Of a DNA stretch of 64,000 bases, positions 1-12,405 are shown piece after piece. The first letter of the stretch is position 1. Every line of letters begins with the position of its first letter. The stretch comes from Gremmenia infestans. Its lineage: Eukaryota > Ascomycota > Leotiomycetes > Helotiales > Hamatocanthoscyphaceae. Both the position numbers and the translations under genes were made by a program. The stretch covers positions 1,674,001-1,738,000 of the forward strand of contig JAFEVB010000010.1 of assembly GCA_032629725.1 (NCBI GenBank), in the 5' to 3' direction. Under the pieces are notes generated by a model. It saw only the letters and a list, made by a program, of their open reading frames with translations, made no database searches and was not told where the DNA came from.

Positions 1-271
1 TCGCAACACGCGTCTATTGCTTGTCATTCTCGACACATTACTTTGGTACGAGTTGTAAAATATTCTCGTGGTTTTATTTTGGGAGTGAAGTTGTGAGGTC
101 AGTGGAATGGAAGCCTAATCTAATCTGTTCAGCTTGCGATTGTTGATCAGGCAACAAACACACTCCGCGGGGGGACCTAGACAAGGGTCATGGCAAGATA
201 GTGCGGGGGAGCTGCTGCTCACATATCGTTGCATGTTCACCACCACGTACTCCGTATAAGTATCGTGATAA

Positions 272-1443
272 ATGACGTCTTATGATCAGTTCGACCTATA
301 TTGCAATCGCACTGAAAGATCCATTGCATACCATTTGCCCAAAAGTGACGAAACCCAAGAGGCTTTCACTCAAAGAGAACAGCGCCGCAATCAGACGAAT
401 AAAGATAATGCACTTCTCAACGCGAAAAGTCGGGCGGTTAGAGAAGAGCTTAATGAACGGCGCTGGGCAGTGATGTATTTGCAACATCTTGCATATCGTG
501 TCAATCAAACGAACAGAGTGATGATACAATTTTCAGATCTACCACCGGTTGCCAGTCTATCAGTGCACGACTCCAAAAGCAGTTCTTCGATCAGTCCTCC
601 ACAGCCATTGCTGTATCAAGCATCAGTAGAGCAGCATATCGAGGTCCTGGAACAACGCAGAAGAGATGCTCATATTGGAAAGGAAAGTAACTGGGCTGCT
701 CTAAACACACTAGCTTCTGGATTAATATCAGGTAATCCAATTCTACTCTCTACATATAAATAATTCCAAGACAAATATTTGATCACAGGTATTCAAGGCA
801 ACCCTGAAGAAACCGAAATCGCTTTCAGACTCTTCAACGACGATAGCCACACACATTTCTTCGCGGATAGAGAAGATATCCGGTGCAGTAATTGGCAACA
901 ATTCGACATTAGTCAACCCTAAGAGAGGAAAGATGCTGAACGACATATTACCGGTACCTTCGTTCAAAACCCAACAAATTACATCTCCATTAGCACATCG
1001 CCTCGACGAATATGGAATATAGTTCTAGCCGAGAATAAGGGCCTTGTCAGGGTCGATCGAAAAATCGCAGTGATCGACCTGCGGGTACTGAGGCGTCTTG
1101 GACTTGCATATGGTAGTAGCACAGATGATCTAGGATTTCGTCACTTTGATAAATGGAATAATACTGGGACAATATTTGCCACTAAGCATCATGTGCTAGT
1201 CTTGGGATGGCTTCCTCCTCGATGTATTCTCGGGTGCTTATCCATTAAGGAGTTTGAGGCATTACTCGAGGAGTATCAAATCAATACCTTAAGTTCAGGT
1301 TTGTCATTTTTTACTTTTATATATATGATCCAACTATGACTAACTATTATAAACCAGAAAACATTTCACTTTCTGAGTATGAGAAGAAAATTAGCTTCCT
1401 GTCAATTCTACAGTACCTTCCTAAAGTACGAGCGGGATGTTAA
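272..1443 (+). pseudogene. DUF7587-like protein, interrupted by one in-frame stop
   Basis: Three exons can be drawn: 272-731, 789-1298 and 1358-1443. Introns are 57 and 59 bp, both GT-AG, the second with a CTAAC branch site. All junctions are in phase, giving 352 codons including the terminal stop. One TAA at 920-922 interrupts exon 2. The reading frame continues convincingly on both sides. The downstream part (SISTSPRRIW, then RKIAVIDLRVLRRLGLAYG, then a long tail to KVRAGC) resembles the fungal DUF7587 domain as I recall it, which has no known activity. The first 150 residues are polar and alpha-helical in character. A 36-bp intron (888-923) could remove the stop in frame but would be unusually short. 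I therefore call it a recent pseudogene, or a gene with a premature stop. The family assignment is from memory and moderate. Confidence 0.6.
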
Positions 1444-2425
1444 TCTGTGGTCGAATTTTGAATCGAATTCATATATACTGTACTATACAATTTCATATGA
1501 CAGTGAGTCTTCAAAAGTCCAAAGCGTCATCTGCTAACTTCTTCAGATTACCTCAACGTTGAGGGATGAAGGCGACTATGTCCCTATCTTGATAACACCA
1601 AATCAGGGCTATCTAATCCAACTTCGAAATTACCTTGATTGGCATTATTGAGATTCCTTGCGATTTATTCCGATATTTCCAAAATATTTATACTTGAACT
1701 TATAGCGGAATCTGATATTTCAAACCAATACCAAAAACTTGCTTATTAATCTAGTATGATTAGTATAGAACTAGAAAGCCTTCCAATAGCAAAGGTCACA
1801 CTTGATCCTACTTAAGGAGCGCTATCAGATATTTGTTGTTTACTCATTCTAGAGGGCTTCCTCGAAGCAGCCATTTGTTTTATTGGAGAAAAGGAAAACT
1901 TGCAGTGATGGTGCTACAGGCACACTTCTTTGTCTAATTGATATAGATATGCATGTCCTTTCTGAAGCAGGAGAGTTGACGTTGTTGGAGCTATACTTGA
2001 GGTTGGGGCCCCATAATTATGGCCCTCCTCATTCGCCCGGGATCTCGGTACTTCTCTCAGGGGGATACTGTACGACGTATTGTATTGACTGAATGACATA
2101 ATCACCTTTTTGACCTTCACCTTCATGCCCTTAACATTTATTTGTTTTCTTATTTTATACTATATAATCTTACATACGCCCGTTATACTTATACACGAAA
2201 CGAAACACAATCTCATTGCCCAGTTTTCATTGCATAAAACATACTTTTAGGAATAATACTCGTAGTCGATCCTTCCTTCTTCGCTCGCTTCTCCTAGTAA
2301 ACATCGCTCTCAAGCCTGCGGCGATGTTCGAAATCTTGAAGAACGCGTCAAATGGGGGACATTTATATACATCTGATAAGAAGCGGAAAACAAGATCGTT
2401 TGAGCCCCTGAGACAATATATATCC
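1444..2425. other. AT-rich intergenic stretch
   Basis: This lies between the broken DUF7587 gene and the downstream regulator. It is AT-rich and no convincing exon was seen. A 69-codon plus-strand reading frame at 1883-2092 has no neighbours in phase and no recognisable motif, so it is not called. The last 200 bases probably hold the promoter and leader of the next gene. Two in-frame ATGs upstream of the chosen start (2216 and 2324) leave its exact 5' end open. Confidence 0.5.
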
Positions 2426-4740
2426 ATGTCGAACTTTTCGAAGGCATTTGCCAATCCCACCGCCTCCACGGACGTTGCATTCGCACCACAGTCTCCTCCT
2501 CCGAATCAACAACCAGAGACTATATCAACGCCTACAAAGAAGCGGCGTGTATCTCGGGCTTGCGACTTCTGTTCACAGAGAAGTATTCGTTGTAAGCCCA
2601 GCGCTGGTGAGTTGGTGCCCATGTCAGAAAAATATCACCCAGCCTGCCTCTGGAACATTTTCATGTCATGCATATACTCTCAACCATTGTTCTAGTTTAA
2701 CCTTTCGCAGAAGAGCCGCAGCGATGCCAGAGTTGCTTCGACTTTGGTGTTGGTTGTACCTACGTTCGTCCAACGAAGAAGCGTGGCATGAAGAGAGGAA
2801 GTAAGAGAAATAACATCCAAAGCAGCACAGGATCAGGATCACGAGATGGAGAACAAGATGTAGAAATTCTCCTGGGATTGGTTCACGGCTCTCCGGACAA
2901 TGAGAATATGTCTACTCGGGGAATCCTTGAGAAGTGGAAGTCTATGGTGGTAGACAATGAGGCAACGATTAAGCACCTTGTACATGTGTACTTTGAAGTA
3001 GTATATCCTCTGTAAGTCATATTTGACATGCTCATTGTCCATAGACCTTCGCACCCTAACATTATCAGATTCCCACTCTTTCATCGTCCAAGTATGCTTG
3101 ATAGGCTCAGACAACGTGAATACCTAACTAATTACTCCTTCTTCGCCAATATCATGTCAACTTGTGCCCTTGCATCATCCCGGGCTCGAGATGGAGCTTT
3201 ATTTCCTGGGCGATGGGATACTGACCGATTCCAAGAGCCTTCTTCCGAGATATTCTTCACGGCAGCTAGAGAAGCACTCCCAAGAGACCTGAGTGCAATG
3301 AAAGGTCTCGATTGGATGCGTACTTGTGTTGTATTGGCTCTTTGTGGTATTCAAGTAAGCAATATTGACATCATGCACCAATATCTAGGCGTCTATCACA
3401 CTCTCGTCAATATAGACAGCCTTCACGACGAAAAGAATTGGCCCAAAGATATTGGTATTGTCGAGATTGAAATGAGGAGACGTCTTGTATGTTATCATGC
3501 TTACATTGCAAGAGACATGGCTAAGAGGTACCAGTTTTGGTCCGTGTATCAATTGGAAGTCTATGCTTCCACTACTTGGAACTCCGTCATCCGATGTCGA
3601 GAAGCTCAATCCCACGTCTTCTATCCAAGTGAAATCAACGATGAATTTTTCTCGGATGCCGGCTACCAAGGATTGAACACTCCAGTGCAAGGCTACAACC
3701 TACCACGAACAATCAGCAATCCCTCATGCTGGCTCTATGGATGGAACTTTACAACCGAGCTTTACCGAGTCCTCGAGCACGCAATGGATGATCTCCATCG
3801 CCGTCGGTCAGCCCCGATCGGGTCCTTCTCCCCTATAGACCTCTTTGGTCGCGATACCGCTCAACACAGCGTAGTCCTGAGCAAAGTAATGTATATGTAC
3901 GATCATCTACCCCAGAAGTTCAAAGAAGCCAAGCTGCCGACAAACGGAAAACCCGACAAGGGCGAAATATATAGTTTTCAAGCAGCTAATATTACTGCAA
4001 CTCTGCAACTCGTGCAAATGATCCTATTTACATCAGAGGATGCCACAGTGGAGCAAAAATGCAAGATTGCTCGCGACCTTCTCGACGGGTTTTCGAAGAT
4101 CCCTGTTGTCTTCCTTCGAGCAATATCCTCACCCCTTTTGCACCATCTGGCAGGGATAGGCTCTATCCTAGGCTCCGTAATGGAAGGCCTTCTTTCAGAG
4201 TCCTCCTATCTCGAACTTCGTCATGTCTTGTAAGTGTTACCTCTTCATCCCACTGTCGATGAAGAATGCCCTTGAAGTTGCGAGCAAGATGCATCCTGCT
4301 ACCATTCTCTTTTCATCAAGTACCTACCTCTGACCAATATTAGACTTAGCATGGCCGAACTTCTTGAAAATCTCGAACAGGGAATAACTCGCAATGTTGG
4401 CGCCGCCTCCCGTCTCCGTACTCACATTACATCAATCGATGACTACATGACAATTCAACGACAAAGAAGGGTCCAGTTTAGCATCGATAGCCTATCTGCT
4501 CCCCTATCATTCCTGAATACTTGTGGCAATGACAGTACCACTCCCAAAATTGATCCAAACTTACAAGTCGCTGCATACCAAGACTCGGCGAACCCATATA
4601 CCTACCAGACAAGCAATGCAATTAACGAAGCTATGCAAGGACCGGATGTCACTGTGGCAGGGCAATTTCAATTGCCACCGCAGTTGTTGCACGGATGGTC
4701 ATGGCCTTTTGATATTACGCAGGGCCTTGGAGGGCTTTAA
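2426..4740 (+). CDS. Zn(II)2Cys6 transcription factor with fungal-specific regulatory domain
   Basis: Predicted nuclear DNA-binding regulator; target genes unknown. Four exons are inferred: 2426-2606, 2711-3011, 3069-4229 and 4344-4740. They are in phase and give 679 residues. The zinc cluster lies at about residues 43-80: CDFCSQRSIRC, then an intron, then RCQSCFDFGVGCTY, with all six cysteines present. A basic linker (RPTKKRGMKRG) follows. The middle domain contains VYPLFPLFHRPS and the aromatic helices of the fungal_trans (PF04082) region. The 104-bp first intron splits the zinc cluster, which is common in this family. I chose the ATG at 2426 because it gives a typical short polar leader (MSNFSKAF). 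In-frame ATGs at 2216 and 2324 would add up to 70 residues. No adjacent pathway genes point to its role. Confidence 0.85.
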
Positions 4741-4991
4741 GAGGAAAATCAGGGTGTCGGAGAGTATGGTTGAAGCAGTGCCGTTTTAAATAGCACAGAT
4801 ACTACAAAGTATTATTCTGGCGTTCTGGAACAGCTTCGGCATCCAACCAAAACGGGAAATGTCCAGTAGCTTCCACGAAAACATTCACCTGAGAAATTAT
4901 CAAATTTGAATCACTCACTCAAAATGAGACATTATTATGAGATAGCAAAATTTTCATGTAATCCGGCCATTGCACTATCAATACAGGAGGG

Positions 4992-5910
4992 TCAATGGCT
5001 CATAACTGAGGCGATGATCTCGGTATAAATCTCAGCATCTGGAAATGCGCTGTTCTTGGATCGAATGACATTCTAAAGGGATGTTGTTAGTAGTGAACAA
5101 ATACTCCATCCACCCTTGACAAACGTACCTGGATCCTCTGCTCAATAGGAGTCCACAAATGCGAAGCCCCCGGCTTCACACATATCATAACTGTAGCTTT
5201 GCGGCCCTCAAATAAATCAAAGTTGCCTCGTCCTACACGCCCATGATACGCCACCGAGGTCCAATCGTCTGGCAATAGCTTTTCCACCTCCTCTTCAACG
5301 AAGGGCTTGACCATTTCCAAAGCCCTATGATAAATTGAATCTCGATATTAGCAATCCTGTTGTCATGAAATAGAAAAGGGCTGCTTAATCGACTTACGCG
5401 CAGGCCTCCGTCTCGGGCCTTATCGCCCTCGACACATCGCAGTACATGAGCTCGTCGTTGCGGATCTCGACTTTAAGCTGCTTCTGAAGCAAGTTCTGGA
5501 TTTCCGTTGCTGCTCTCTTCCATTCCGAGAAGTCCTCGTCGTGGGTTGTGATAAGCAACGTATCCGCTGTGCTGCATGTGAGAGGTGAATCAATGGCTTG
5601 GACTTTGATATCTTGACTCGTGATGCGATGGTTTGCTAGGGATGTTATTAACCTCTGTGTCAAGTCCGCGGTATAGGATTTTGGCCTCTTCGGAAGGCTG
5701 TGACGATCTATAGGGCCACGGTTCTGCAATATCGTTGCCTGCGGCAACTCTATACCGGTCTTTACCGGCGCAATACTCGTCAATAGTCATGACTGAAACT
5801 ATATTAGTTTGATATACTCTGGGACTCAACTGGATATTGATTGACATACTACCTTCAGCTTCGGAAGAGCTTGGATGCAATTTTCTATAATATGTGTTTA
5901 TGGACCCCAT
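4992..5910 (-). CDS. Conserved-looking fungal protein of unknown function
   Basis: Four minus-strand exons are inferred: 5910-5850, 5749-5398, 5324-5129 and 5072-4992. Introns are 100, 73 and 56 bp. All junctions keep phase, giving 229 residues. The protein begins MGSINTYYRKLHPSS, carries a basic stretch HSLPKRPKSY, and has a C-terminal half rich in Glu and Trp (LLPDDWTSVAYHGR, then TVMICVKPG). I do not recognise a named domain. No signal peptide or membrane segment is evident. The first intron is the least certain: the obvious acceptor near 5790 is out of phase, and the one used here is further downstream. Beyond the stop another stretch (about 4800-4920, minus) also reads well in places, so the 3' end could use an alternative final exon. 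It is convergent with the upstream regulator gene. Confidence 0.6.
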
Positions 5911-6111
5911 CTTGAATCCAGACTAGAAGTTGTTTGATGAAGGAAGCTCAAGGTAGTGAAGGGTGAAGAAGAAATTGGGAAAGAAGATGGGACTGGACGA
6001 CCTTTTAAAGAAGCAGCTCAATTATACAGGTAGGGAAGGGCAGATATTCTAGATACCTATGCTCTTACCTGGACTAACAACCTTAGAGTCATACTTAGCA
6101 TAAGTTAGTAG

Positions 6112-6143
6112 GTGAGTGAATAAGTGAGTAAGTGAGTAAGTGA
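6112..6143. repeat. Short tandem repeat (GAGTAAGT-like)
   Basis: The octamer-like unit AGTGAGTA is repeated about four times with minor variation in an intergenic AT-rich stretch. It looks like an ordinary microsatellite. Confidence 0.7.
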
Positions 6144-6786
6144 TCAAGATTTTACCTTGACTAGGTATAAAATATAATAGGTGTTTTACTATAAATAGTT
6201 GGCCCCACCGAAAGTACCATAAAAAACGAACATGGCGCTGGGTAAATGAGTGGGTAGGTGAATAAAGGGTGTGGTATGGTTGTAGGAACAGGCTAGCTCC
6301 CGCTGCCAGCACCAGCACTATAAAAAAAAACCTAACCTATGAATATAACGTTTACTTAATTATTATATCAGAAAGGAATACCGTATCATCTGGACTTAGA
6401 CCCTAAATAGAGAAAGCTAGTAGATTAAACAGGATTTGTATATTATAAATGACAAGGTATTAAGTGATGAGCCTCGTGAAAAGCTTTTCTTCTAAATGTA
6501 CTCTAGGTAATCGTGATTTCATCCGGAGAACAAATAGGGGGCACAGGTAGTGGGGCCCCAGCTAAGCGAGGACGGGGAAAGTGAAGGCCATACTGTAAAA
6601 CACTACAGAAGGTATCACGTCCCGCTACAATAGGCCTTCAGATTATATCATGCCATCATGCGAGTAAGTGCTTGCTTAGAAATCAGCGGATGCAACGGTG
6701 TCTAATCCAACCTCCGCCTCCCAAGACTTAGTAGGATATCCCGAAAACTTCGGATAACCCGAAACTTCGTCTATTCTATTCTTTCC

Positions 6787-6794
6787 TATAAAAG
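6787..6794 (+). promoter_or_regulatory. Probable TATA box of the MDR reductase gene
   Basis: TATAAAAG lies about 80 bp upstream of the ATG at 6875, followed by a pyrimidine-rich leader. Its position and sequence fit a fungal TATA element, suggesting an inducible rather than constitutive promoter. Confidence 0.55.
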
Positions 6795-6874
6795 GGGTCA
6801 TCCATACGTTAGAATTTAACTCTGACTACCCAGATTATTCTTCTTCTTACACCCTGCTCAATCCAAGAATCATC

Positions 6875-8145
6875 ATGTCTACCCACTCAGCAGTTGTTAC
6901 CGCCTCAGTCCGCGGACCCCTTGAAGTCATTCAAGTCCCTACTATCAAACCTTCGATAGGTGAAGTCCTTGTCAAGGTAGAATGGACGGCTTCTACACCC
7001 CTAGATCTCCACCAGAATGACAGCGGGCTTCTCGTGCAGCATCCACAGATCCTGGGTGGCAACATCGCTGGGACAGTCGTACAACTTGGTCCGGAGGTGA
7101 AGAATCTCAAGCTCGGAGACAAAGTGCGTTCTTTTATACTTACCACTTACTACGTGCAAGTCTCTAACACATCCTCTAGGTATTCGGATTCGCGTGGAGA
7201 GAGCAGAAAGAAAAAGCACACCAGGAGTTAGCCACTGTCCCAGAGTATCTCCTCGGAAAAGTAGCCCCTCCCTCGCCTCCCCTTATTTACCCTTTCCGCT
7301 CATCATCATCGTATTAACAATAAAACCAGATCCCATCCAACGTTACCCCGCAAGCAGCAGTAACGCTCACCGACAACTTCGTCACAGTCTTCCACGCCAT
7401 CACCACCGACCTCCGCCTTCCCCTCCCCTGGCCCCGCCCCACCGCAGCACCAGAAAACGCACACTCCCCCATCCTGATCTGGGGCGGTGCTTCGTCCGTC
7501 GGGCAATACGCCATCCAAATTCTAAAGTACTACAACTACACCAACCTCCTAGCCACCGCCTCTCCGCACCACCACGAGTTCCTGAAATCGCTCGGCGCAA
7601 AAGCAGTCTTCGATTACCGCCAGCCCGATACGCCGGCCCAGATCCTCGCCGCGGCTGGAGCTGGCGGTGTGCCATTTATTCTGGACTGTATAGGGTCTCA
7701 GAGCGGGAGTCTAGCGCCGCTGGCGAAGATCGCCGGGGATGGGAGTAGAGTTGCTGTTTTGCTGCCGGTTATTGTGCGCGATGCGACTGAGACCCAGGCG
7801 CCCGAGTATGCGATGGATGTTAGGGTTTCTGCGGCGTGGAAAGAGGGCGTCGATACTAGGGGTGTCAGAACGCATTTCTATCTTGAGGTGAGTCTTATCT
7901 TAACCTAATCCATTGGAGGGGAGGTCTAGGTAGGGGCTGACGTGAAGTGAACATAGAATGAGTTTTTCAAGGAGAAGCTCCAGAGCGAGATCATGCCTAC
8001 ACTACTTGAACAAGGCATCGTCAAGCCGAATAAGTATCGCATTATCGAGGGTAAAACGCTGGTTGAGCGGGCGCAGGGGGCTATGGATGCGCTGAGACGG
8101 AAGGAGGCGAGTGGGGAGAGATTTGTATGGAGGATTTCCGAATAG
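6875..8145 (+). CDS. Medium-chain dehydrogenase/reductase (quinone oxidoreductase or enoyl reductase type)
   Basis: Cytosolic NAD(P)H-dependent reductase of the MDR superfamily; substrate unknown. Four exons are inferred: 6875-7123, 7180-7260, 7330-7887 and 7957-8145. They are in phase and give 358 residues, the usual length. The N-terminal GroES-like domain shows GGNIAGTVVQLGP and the loop LGDKVFGF, which spans the first intron. The Rossmann domain carries the nucleotide motif LIWGGASSVGQYAIQILK at about residue 145. The C-terminal half has the expected core (PFILDCIGSQSG). The cysteine and histidine zinc ligands of true alcohol dehydrogenases are absent. This matches the zinc-independent group that includes trans-acting enoyl reductases of polyketide pathways, though no synthase gene lies nearby. 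Exon 3 is clearly more GC-rich than its flanks. Confidence 0.9.
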
Positions 8146-9416
8146 ACAGACAGACATGCTCTGGATTCGGGCTCATGATTATTCTGGAGGGTTGAGCTTT
8201 ATAAAACCATCCGTATTATGAACTAAAAACGTATTGCTAGTGCTCGATCTATCTTGAGATTGCCCTGTAATGATCTACGAATTTGTTCGTTGAAGTGAAA
8301 CCCAGTTTATGTAGGATAGGGGCGGTGGGGCAAGATCGCTGAATTATAGCAACTTAACTTCTGTAGACTTAGCGAGCTGCCCTTGTGACTTGAACGGTGC
8401 TAGAAAAGCAAGCAAGCACTTCAATCACAGAGTTTGACCTACTTGGAATCAAGATGGCCTTTCAACTTAGATAAGCCATAGTCTCGAAAGCAACAGAAAA
8501 CCCAAGAGAGACGCGACGCACGTAAACTACCAAACCCAAGATAGCGGTGCATGCAAGAACATTCCATGTCTGATGGAACAATATGGCAGTCCTTGACTGA
8601 AGCATCATAGCCAGAATGTTACGAGTGAGAGTAGAGATTAGGTGAAGCATGAGTGATTCCGAATTCTCAATGATAATATGATATGAAAGATGTTGTTGGT
8701 ATCACATAGTGCACTGGACTGCCCTAGTGATCTGTCATATACGATGGTATCTGGTTGCATTATAGTGTCTAAGTCTAACTGTGGATGACGAAGACGAAAG
8801 AGGTTATGCGGTGTGCCTCTGCATCGCTTAGTCATCGACGGTAATGTCATGTGACCAGCATGTGACCACATATCTTGACAGATGTCCTCCGCAGCCAAAC
8901 ATGATAGTATGACGAGCAGTGTTCACAAGTAGTAAAATAGCAAAATTTGCGCGCTCACTATTATTCATACGTGTCTTTCAATCTCCTCTCTCGCTTTTTG
9001 CGAGCTAAGAACTACGCACCTATCTGTTGTTGAATATCATGCAAGGCCGTTGAAGGCCCCCCTCGTTTATCAGTATCCGCATTCAAAGGTGGACAAATAG
9101 CCCACCCAATAAACAAACTGCTGTTCTCGTGAATCGTTGAGATCCCTTTTATAAACGCCTGCCTCCCCGAAGATCGTTGAGATCTTCTCAAAGCCAGAGT
9201 TGAGATCCTGGTTTTCATTGTTCAAAACCTAAACTTGTTGAAATCTGCCTGAACACCGCCGCTATATGCAAACACTTAAATGCCGTTGTTGAACCCCTGT
9301 GATGCATCAAAATGAGGAAAAATAAAAGCCGCCTGCCATATCGTTCGCTATGACCATGCATGTTGAATCATTATATCGTTGAGAATTCGTTTTTTGAAGG
9401 AGAAAAAGAATGTTCC
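8146..9416. other. Intergenic region between convergent genes
   Basis: This separates the MDR reductase from the 3' end of the methylenetetrahydrofolate reductase gene. Only short, unsupported minus-strand reading frames are present (for example 9012-9218). The motif GTTGAGATC occurs three times between 9135 and 9207, of unknown meaning. The part next to 9417 is probably 3' untranslated sequence. Confidence 0.5.
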
Positions 9417-11339
9417 TTATGCGCCGTTCGTGAGAGTAATATTTTCTAAACCATCAGGCTTAGAACCGTTGACGCCGTTGGTATCGATGCCGTTCTTGTA
9501 TTCGACTTCAAAAGGCTTATCAATGCTAGGGACTGAAAGCTCGTCGAAGAGTCGGAAGAGACCATGTGTCTGATGGAAGTCATTGTGAACTGTGTTTTGT
9601 TAGAAGTGAGTTGTAAAGCAGCTAAAAAGGAACTTACCAATATTGACGAGGAACCAGTTCTCCATCATGTTCTGGATCAAGTTACGACTAGGGCTGAGAT
9701 TAGAGTAACAATGCGCCCAGTCCATTCCAAGGCGGAATGCTTCATCCTTCCAAGCTAGGAAACTGATGGTCTCTACAATCGTTGGCTGCACGATTTCCTT
9801 TCCGGGAAACACACCCCAAGTTACGGCATTTGGCCCGTCACCTGGCGCATTGGTCTTGAGCTCTCCAGCTTTGTTGACGGCATAGTAGGTAAGATCAGGG
9901 TCGCGCTCGATTCTCTGAATTAGCTCATTTATCAATTGTGGAGAGACCAATAATTCCAAATAAGCTTTCTGGTAGACATAACCATTCGCTGGACCCCAAC
10001 CATAAACCGGATCGGAAGACTTTACCCCATCTACAGCTGGTTGGGAATTGACTGTTAAGAAGCCGCGCTTATTTAATCCAATGAGGTCGGCTTTGATGGA
10101 ATCAGCTTCACTTGTGATGGGGGCTTCGCTCCACGGAAGACTGTCCACGCCATTTTCGAGGTATTTTACGAAGATTTCGGCAACGTCCTTGATCGAAGTT
10201 GGTTCGCCCCAAAGCTTCCGGTTCTGTTCATTGGTTCCCTTCAATCCAATACCGTACGCATCCAATTCTCCGAAAGCAGGAGATCTCGAGTCACCCCATC
10301 TGCCGTTAGGAAATTCGTCCCATTCTTGGGTTCGTGCCACGTAGGACTTGTTGCGATTCTTCCAAAAGATCGGACGAACATCCTCCTCTCGGCGACCGAG
10401 CCCAAGAGATTGCCTCCATGGCAGAGCCTGCTTGAGTGGCCGTTCATCTGACGGAGTTAGTTTTAGATCCTCGAGAACCATACGAGTGGCCTGGGCGAGA
10501 TTCATCGTATAGAAATGCAAGTGGTGAATCAGTCCTGAATCCAGAATCTTGCGACACATTTCGGCCACCAATCCCGTCCCAATATTTCGAACCGCAGCGT
10601 CGTCGTTCTTGACCTCTTCCAGGGCTTCCATCCATTTGGGTGGAATTGAGCAATTCATGTGATTACACCTCCGCACAAAGCTAGCATACGTATTTATAGG
10701 CATGATGCCAGGAACAATGGGAATAGTAATCCCCTTTGCCCTGACCTTTCGAACCCAATTGAGGAAATTGTCCACATCGTAGAACATCTGGGTTACGATG
10801 AATGTAGCTCCGGCATCAACCTTCTCTTTTAAGTGGTCCACCAATAGTTCCAGATCGTCCTGGTCATCACAGCCCTCTGGGTACCCAGCAACCCCTATAT
10901 CGAAATGATTGCCGTACGTGTCTCGAATATGCTTGACAAGATCCTTTGCGTATTGGAATCCTCCCTCGGTAGCTTCCCATTTCTCATTCTCTCTGGGTGG
11001 ATCTCCACGGAGCGCAAGAATATTCGTACAGCCGGCTTTATATGTTTCCTTCAGGGCCTCGTTGACTTTCTCCTTTCCCATGTCGGTGCAAGTAAGGTGC
11101 ATGCATGTCTCTAGTCCGTACTGCGATTGAGCCACGCCCACCATCTCGCACGTCAGTTGTGCCAGGCGCCCTCCAGCTCCCCATGTAATATCGATGAAGC
11201 TGGGACCGAGTGCGTGCATGCGGTCCATACGGTCGTAGAGGTTCTGCACACCTTGTGCGGTCTTGGGGGGGAAGAATTCGAAGGAGAACTTGGGCTGCTT
11301 CGACCGTTCGGCCTCGGACAGCATTTGAGAGACGTGCAT
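9417..11339 (-). CDS. MET13: Methylenetetrahydrofolate reductase
   Basis: Reduces 5,10-methylene-THF to 5-methyl-THF for methionine synthesis, using FAD in the cytosol. There are two exons, 11339-9638 and 9589-9417, separated by a 48-bp intron, giving 624 residues. The N-terminal catalytic barrel is clear: FSFEFFPPKTAQGVQNLYDRM, the FIDITWGAGG strand, and CMHLTCTDM. The C-terminal regulatory domain contains WKNRNKSYVARTQEWDEFP and ends after the intron with VNIVHNDFHQTHGLFRLFDE. The sequence is closer to yeast Met13 (YDRMDRM) than Met12. The last exon is short and ends in a variable Asn/Gly-rich tail. The start MHVSQMLSEAERSK is the typical fungal N-terminus. Upstream neighbours are unrelated housekeeping genes. 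Confidence 0.96.
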
Positions 11340-12405
11340 TCTGGCGGTTTAGCAGATAGATTGTTCGATATCAGAATGTATACTAAGGCAGAGGCTTGTG
11401 GTTAGCAAGTTTCGAGGTCGGGAAAATGTAGGGAAAGAGGCTCTGTTCGAAATCTTTACTCGAGATCATAACGCCCGGCCAAAGGTGGGCTGAACCCAGA
11501 GCTCACAGACGCTCTTACAGACAGACTTATAAGACCTGCAGGGCGCCCAATGCAGGGAAAGGCACTTACCAAGTTTCTAGGAAACTCTTTAGTATCCAAG
11601 TCAGGACTCTGTGTTTTATTCTATCCGGCGGCGAAAGCTAGCCGAAGTAACGTTTGCGAGCCCACCTTTCAAGCACTTCCCTCTGCATATGGTTCGCACC
11701 ACGTAGGAGAGAGAGGTCTGGGGATGGAGGGATGCGAGTGTGGGGTGTGAGATGTAATAATGTGGTAACACGAAGGGTATGGGAGAGAGAGCAAATAGAA
11801 AGCGGTCAAATTTTGCGCAGTTCGGGGATTTTTTAGCGACCTTCGGAGGTTTGATACAGAACTCCTTCGCAATATTGATCTACTAGCGGATTCACTCATC
11901 ATTTACAATGCCATATTTGTTTATAAATATAAAGTATATAGTATTTATTATATATCTGTAAATATAAGTATAAAATATTAGTACTTCATCTTTAGTTTCG
12001 TAGGTAATACTACCATGTCTGTCCATGTCCCCAAGAGACTCAAGTCAGGAACCCGCCACCGAGGGGCACTTCGACCCCTCTTCGCCGTTGCACTACAGGG
12101 GGTTACTAGGCCGTGGCATGTCTTCATATGATTGGTTCGATGCAAAACCAGGTACCCAGGTCCACGCCAGGGAAGGAGTACGAGTACGGTAACTCAGGCC
12201 GGACTCCGTGGGGATGGATGGTGGTGGTGGTATAATCTTTGGGTTTATATTTATACATAAAACCCTCGAGGTTTTTCGAGCCTCTAATTGTTGGCACGCT
12301 TCGGCGACCGAGTGAACGCCTGGATTGTAAATAATCTTACAACCGACCCATGGATATCATAATTTCAGCAATGCTACAGCGTCGCAACTTCATTATTTCA
12401 TAACC
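11340..12405. other. Promoter/intergenic region of the MTHFR gene
   Basis: No coding region is supported. The first several hundred bases upstream of the minus-strand MTHFR start should contain its promoter. The remainder is AT-rich (11900-12000) and then approaches the 3' end of the gamma-tubulin complex gene. A short GGTTCGAT-containing segment near 12133 does not fold into a tRNA. Confidence 0.5.

Larger units (their letters stand above)
5911..6874. other. Intergenic, divergent promoters, AT-rich
   Basis: No gene is supported. The stretch contains a short GAGTAAGT tandem repeat (about 6112-6143), AT-rich sequence, and, near its right end, the TATA box and probable leader of the medium-chain reductase gene. 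The left end should hold the promoter of the minus-strand gene of unknown function. Confidence 0.5.

Noticed and set aside
12125..12165. tRNA-like GGTTCGAT segment
   Set aside because: No acceptor stem, D-arm or anticodon arm can be paired around it. The same holds for similar strings near 24297 and 51979.
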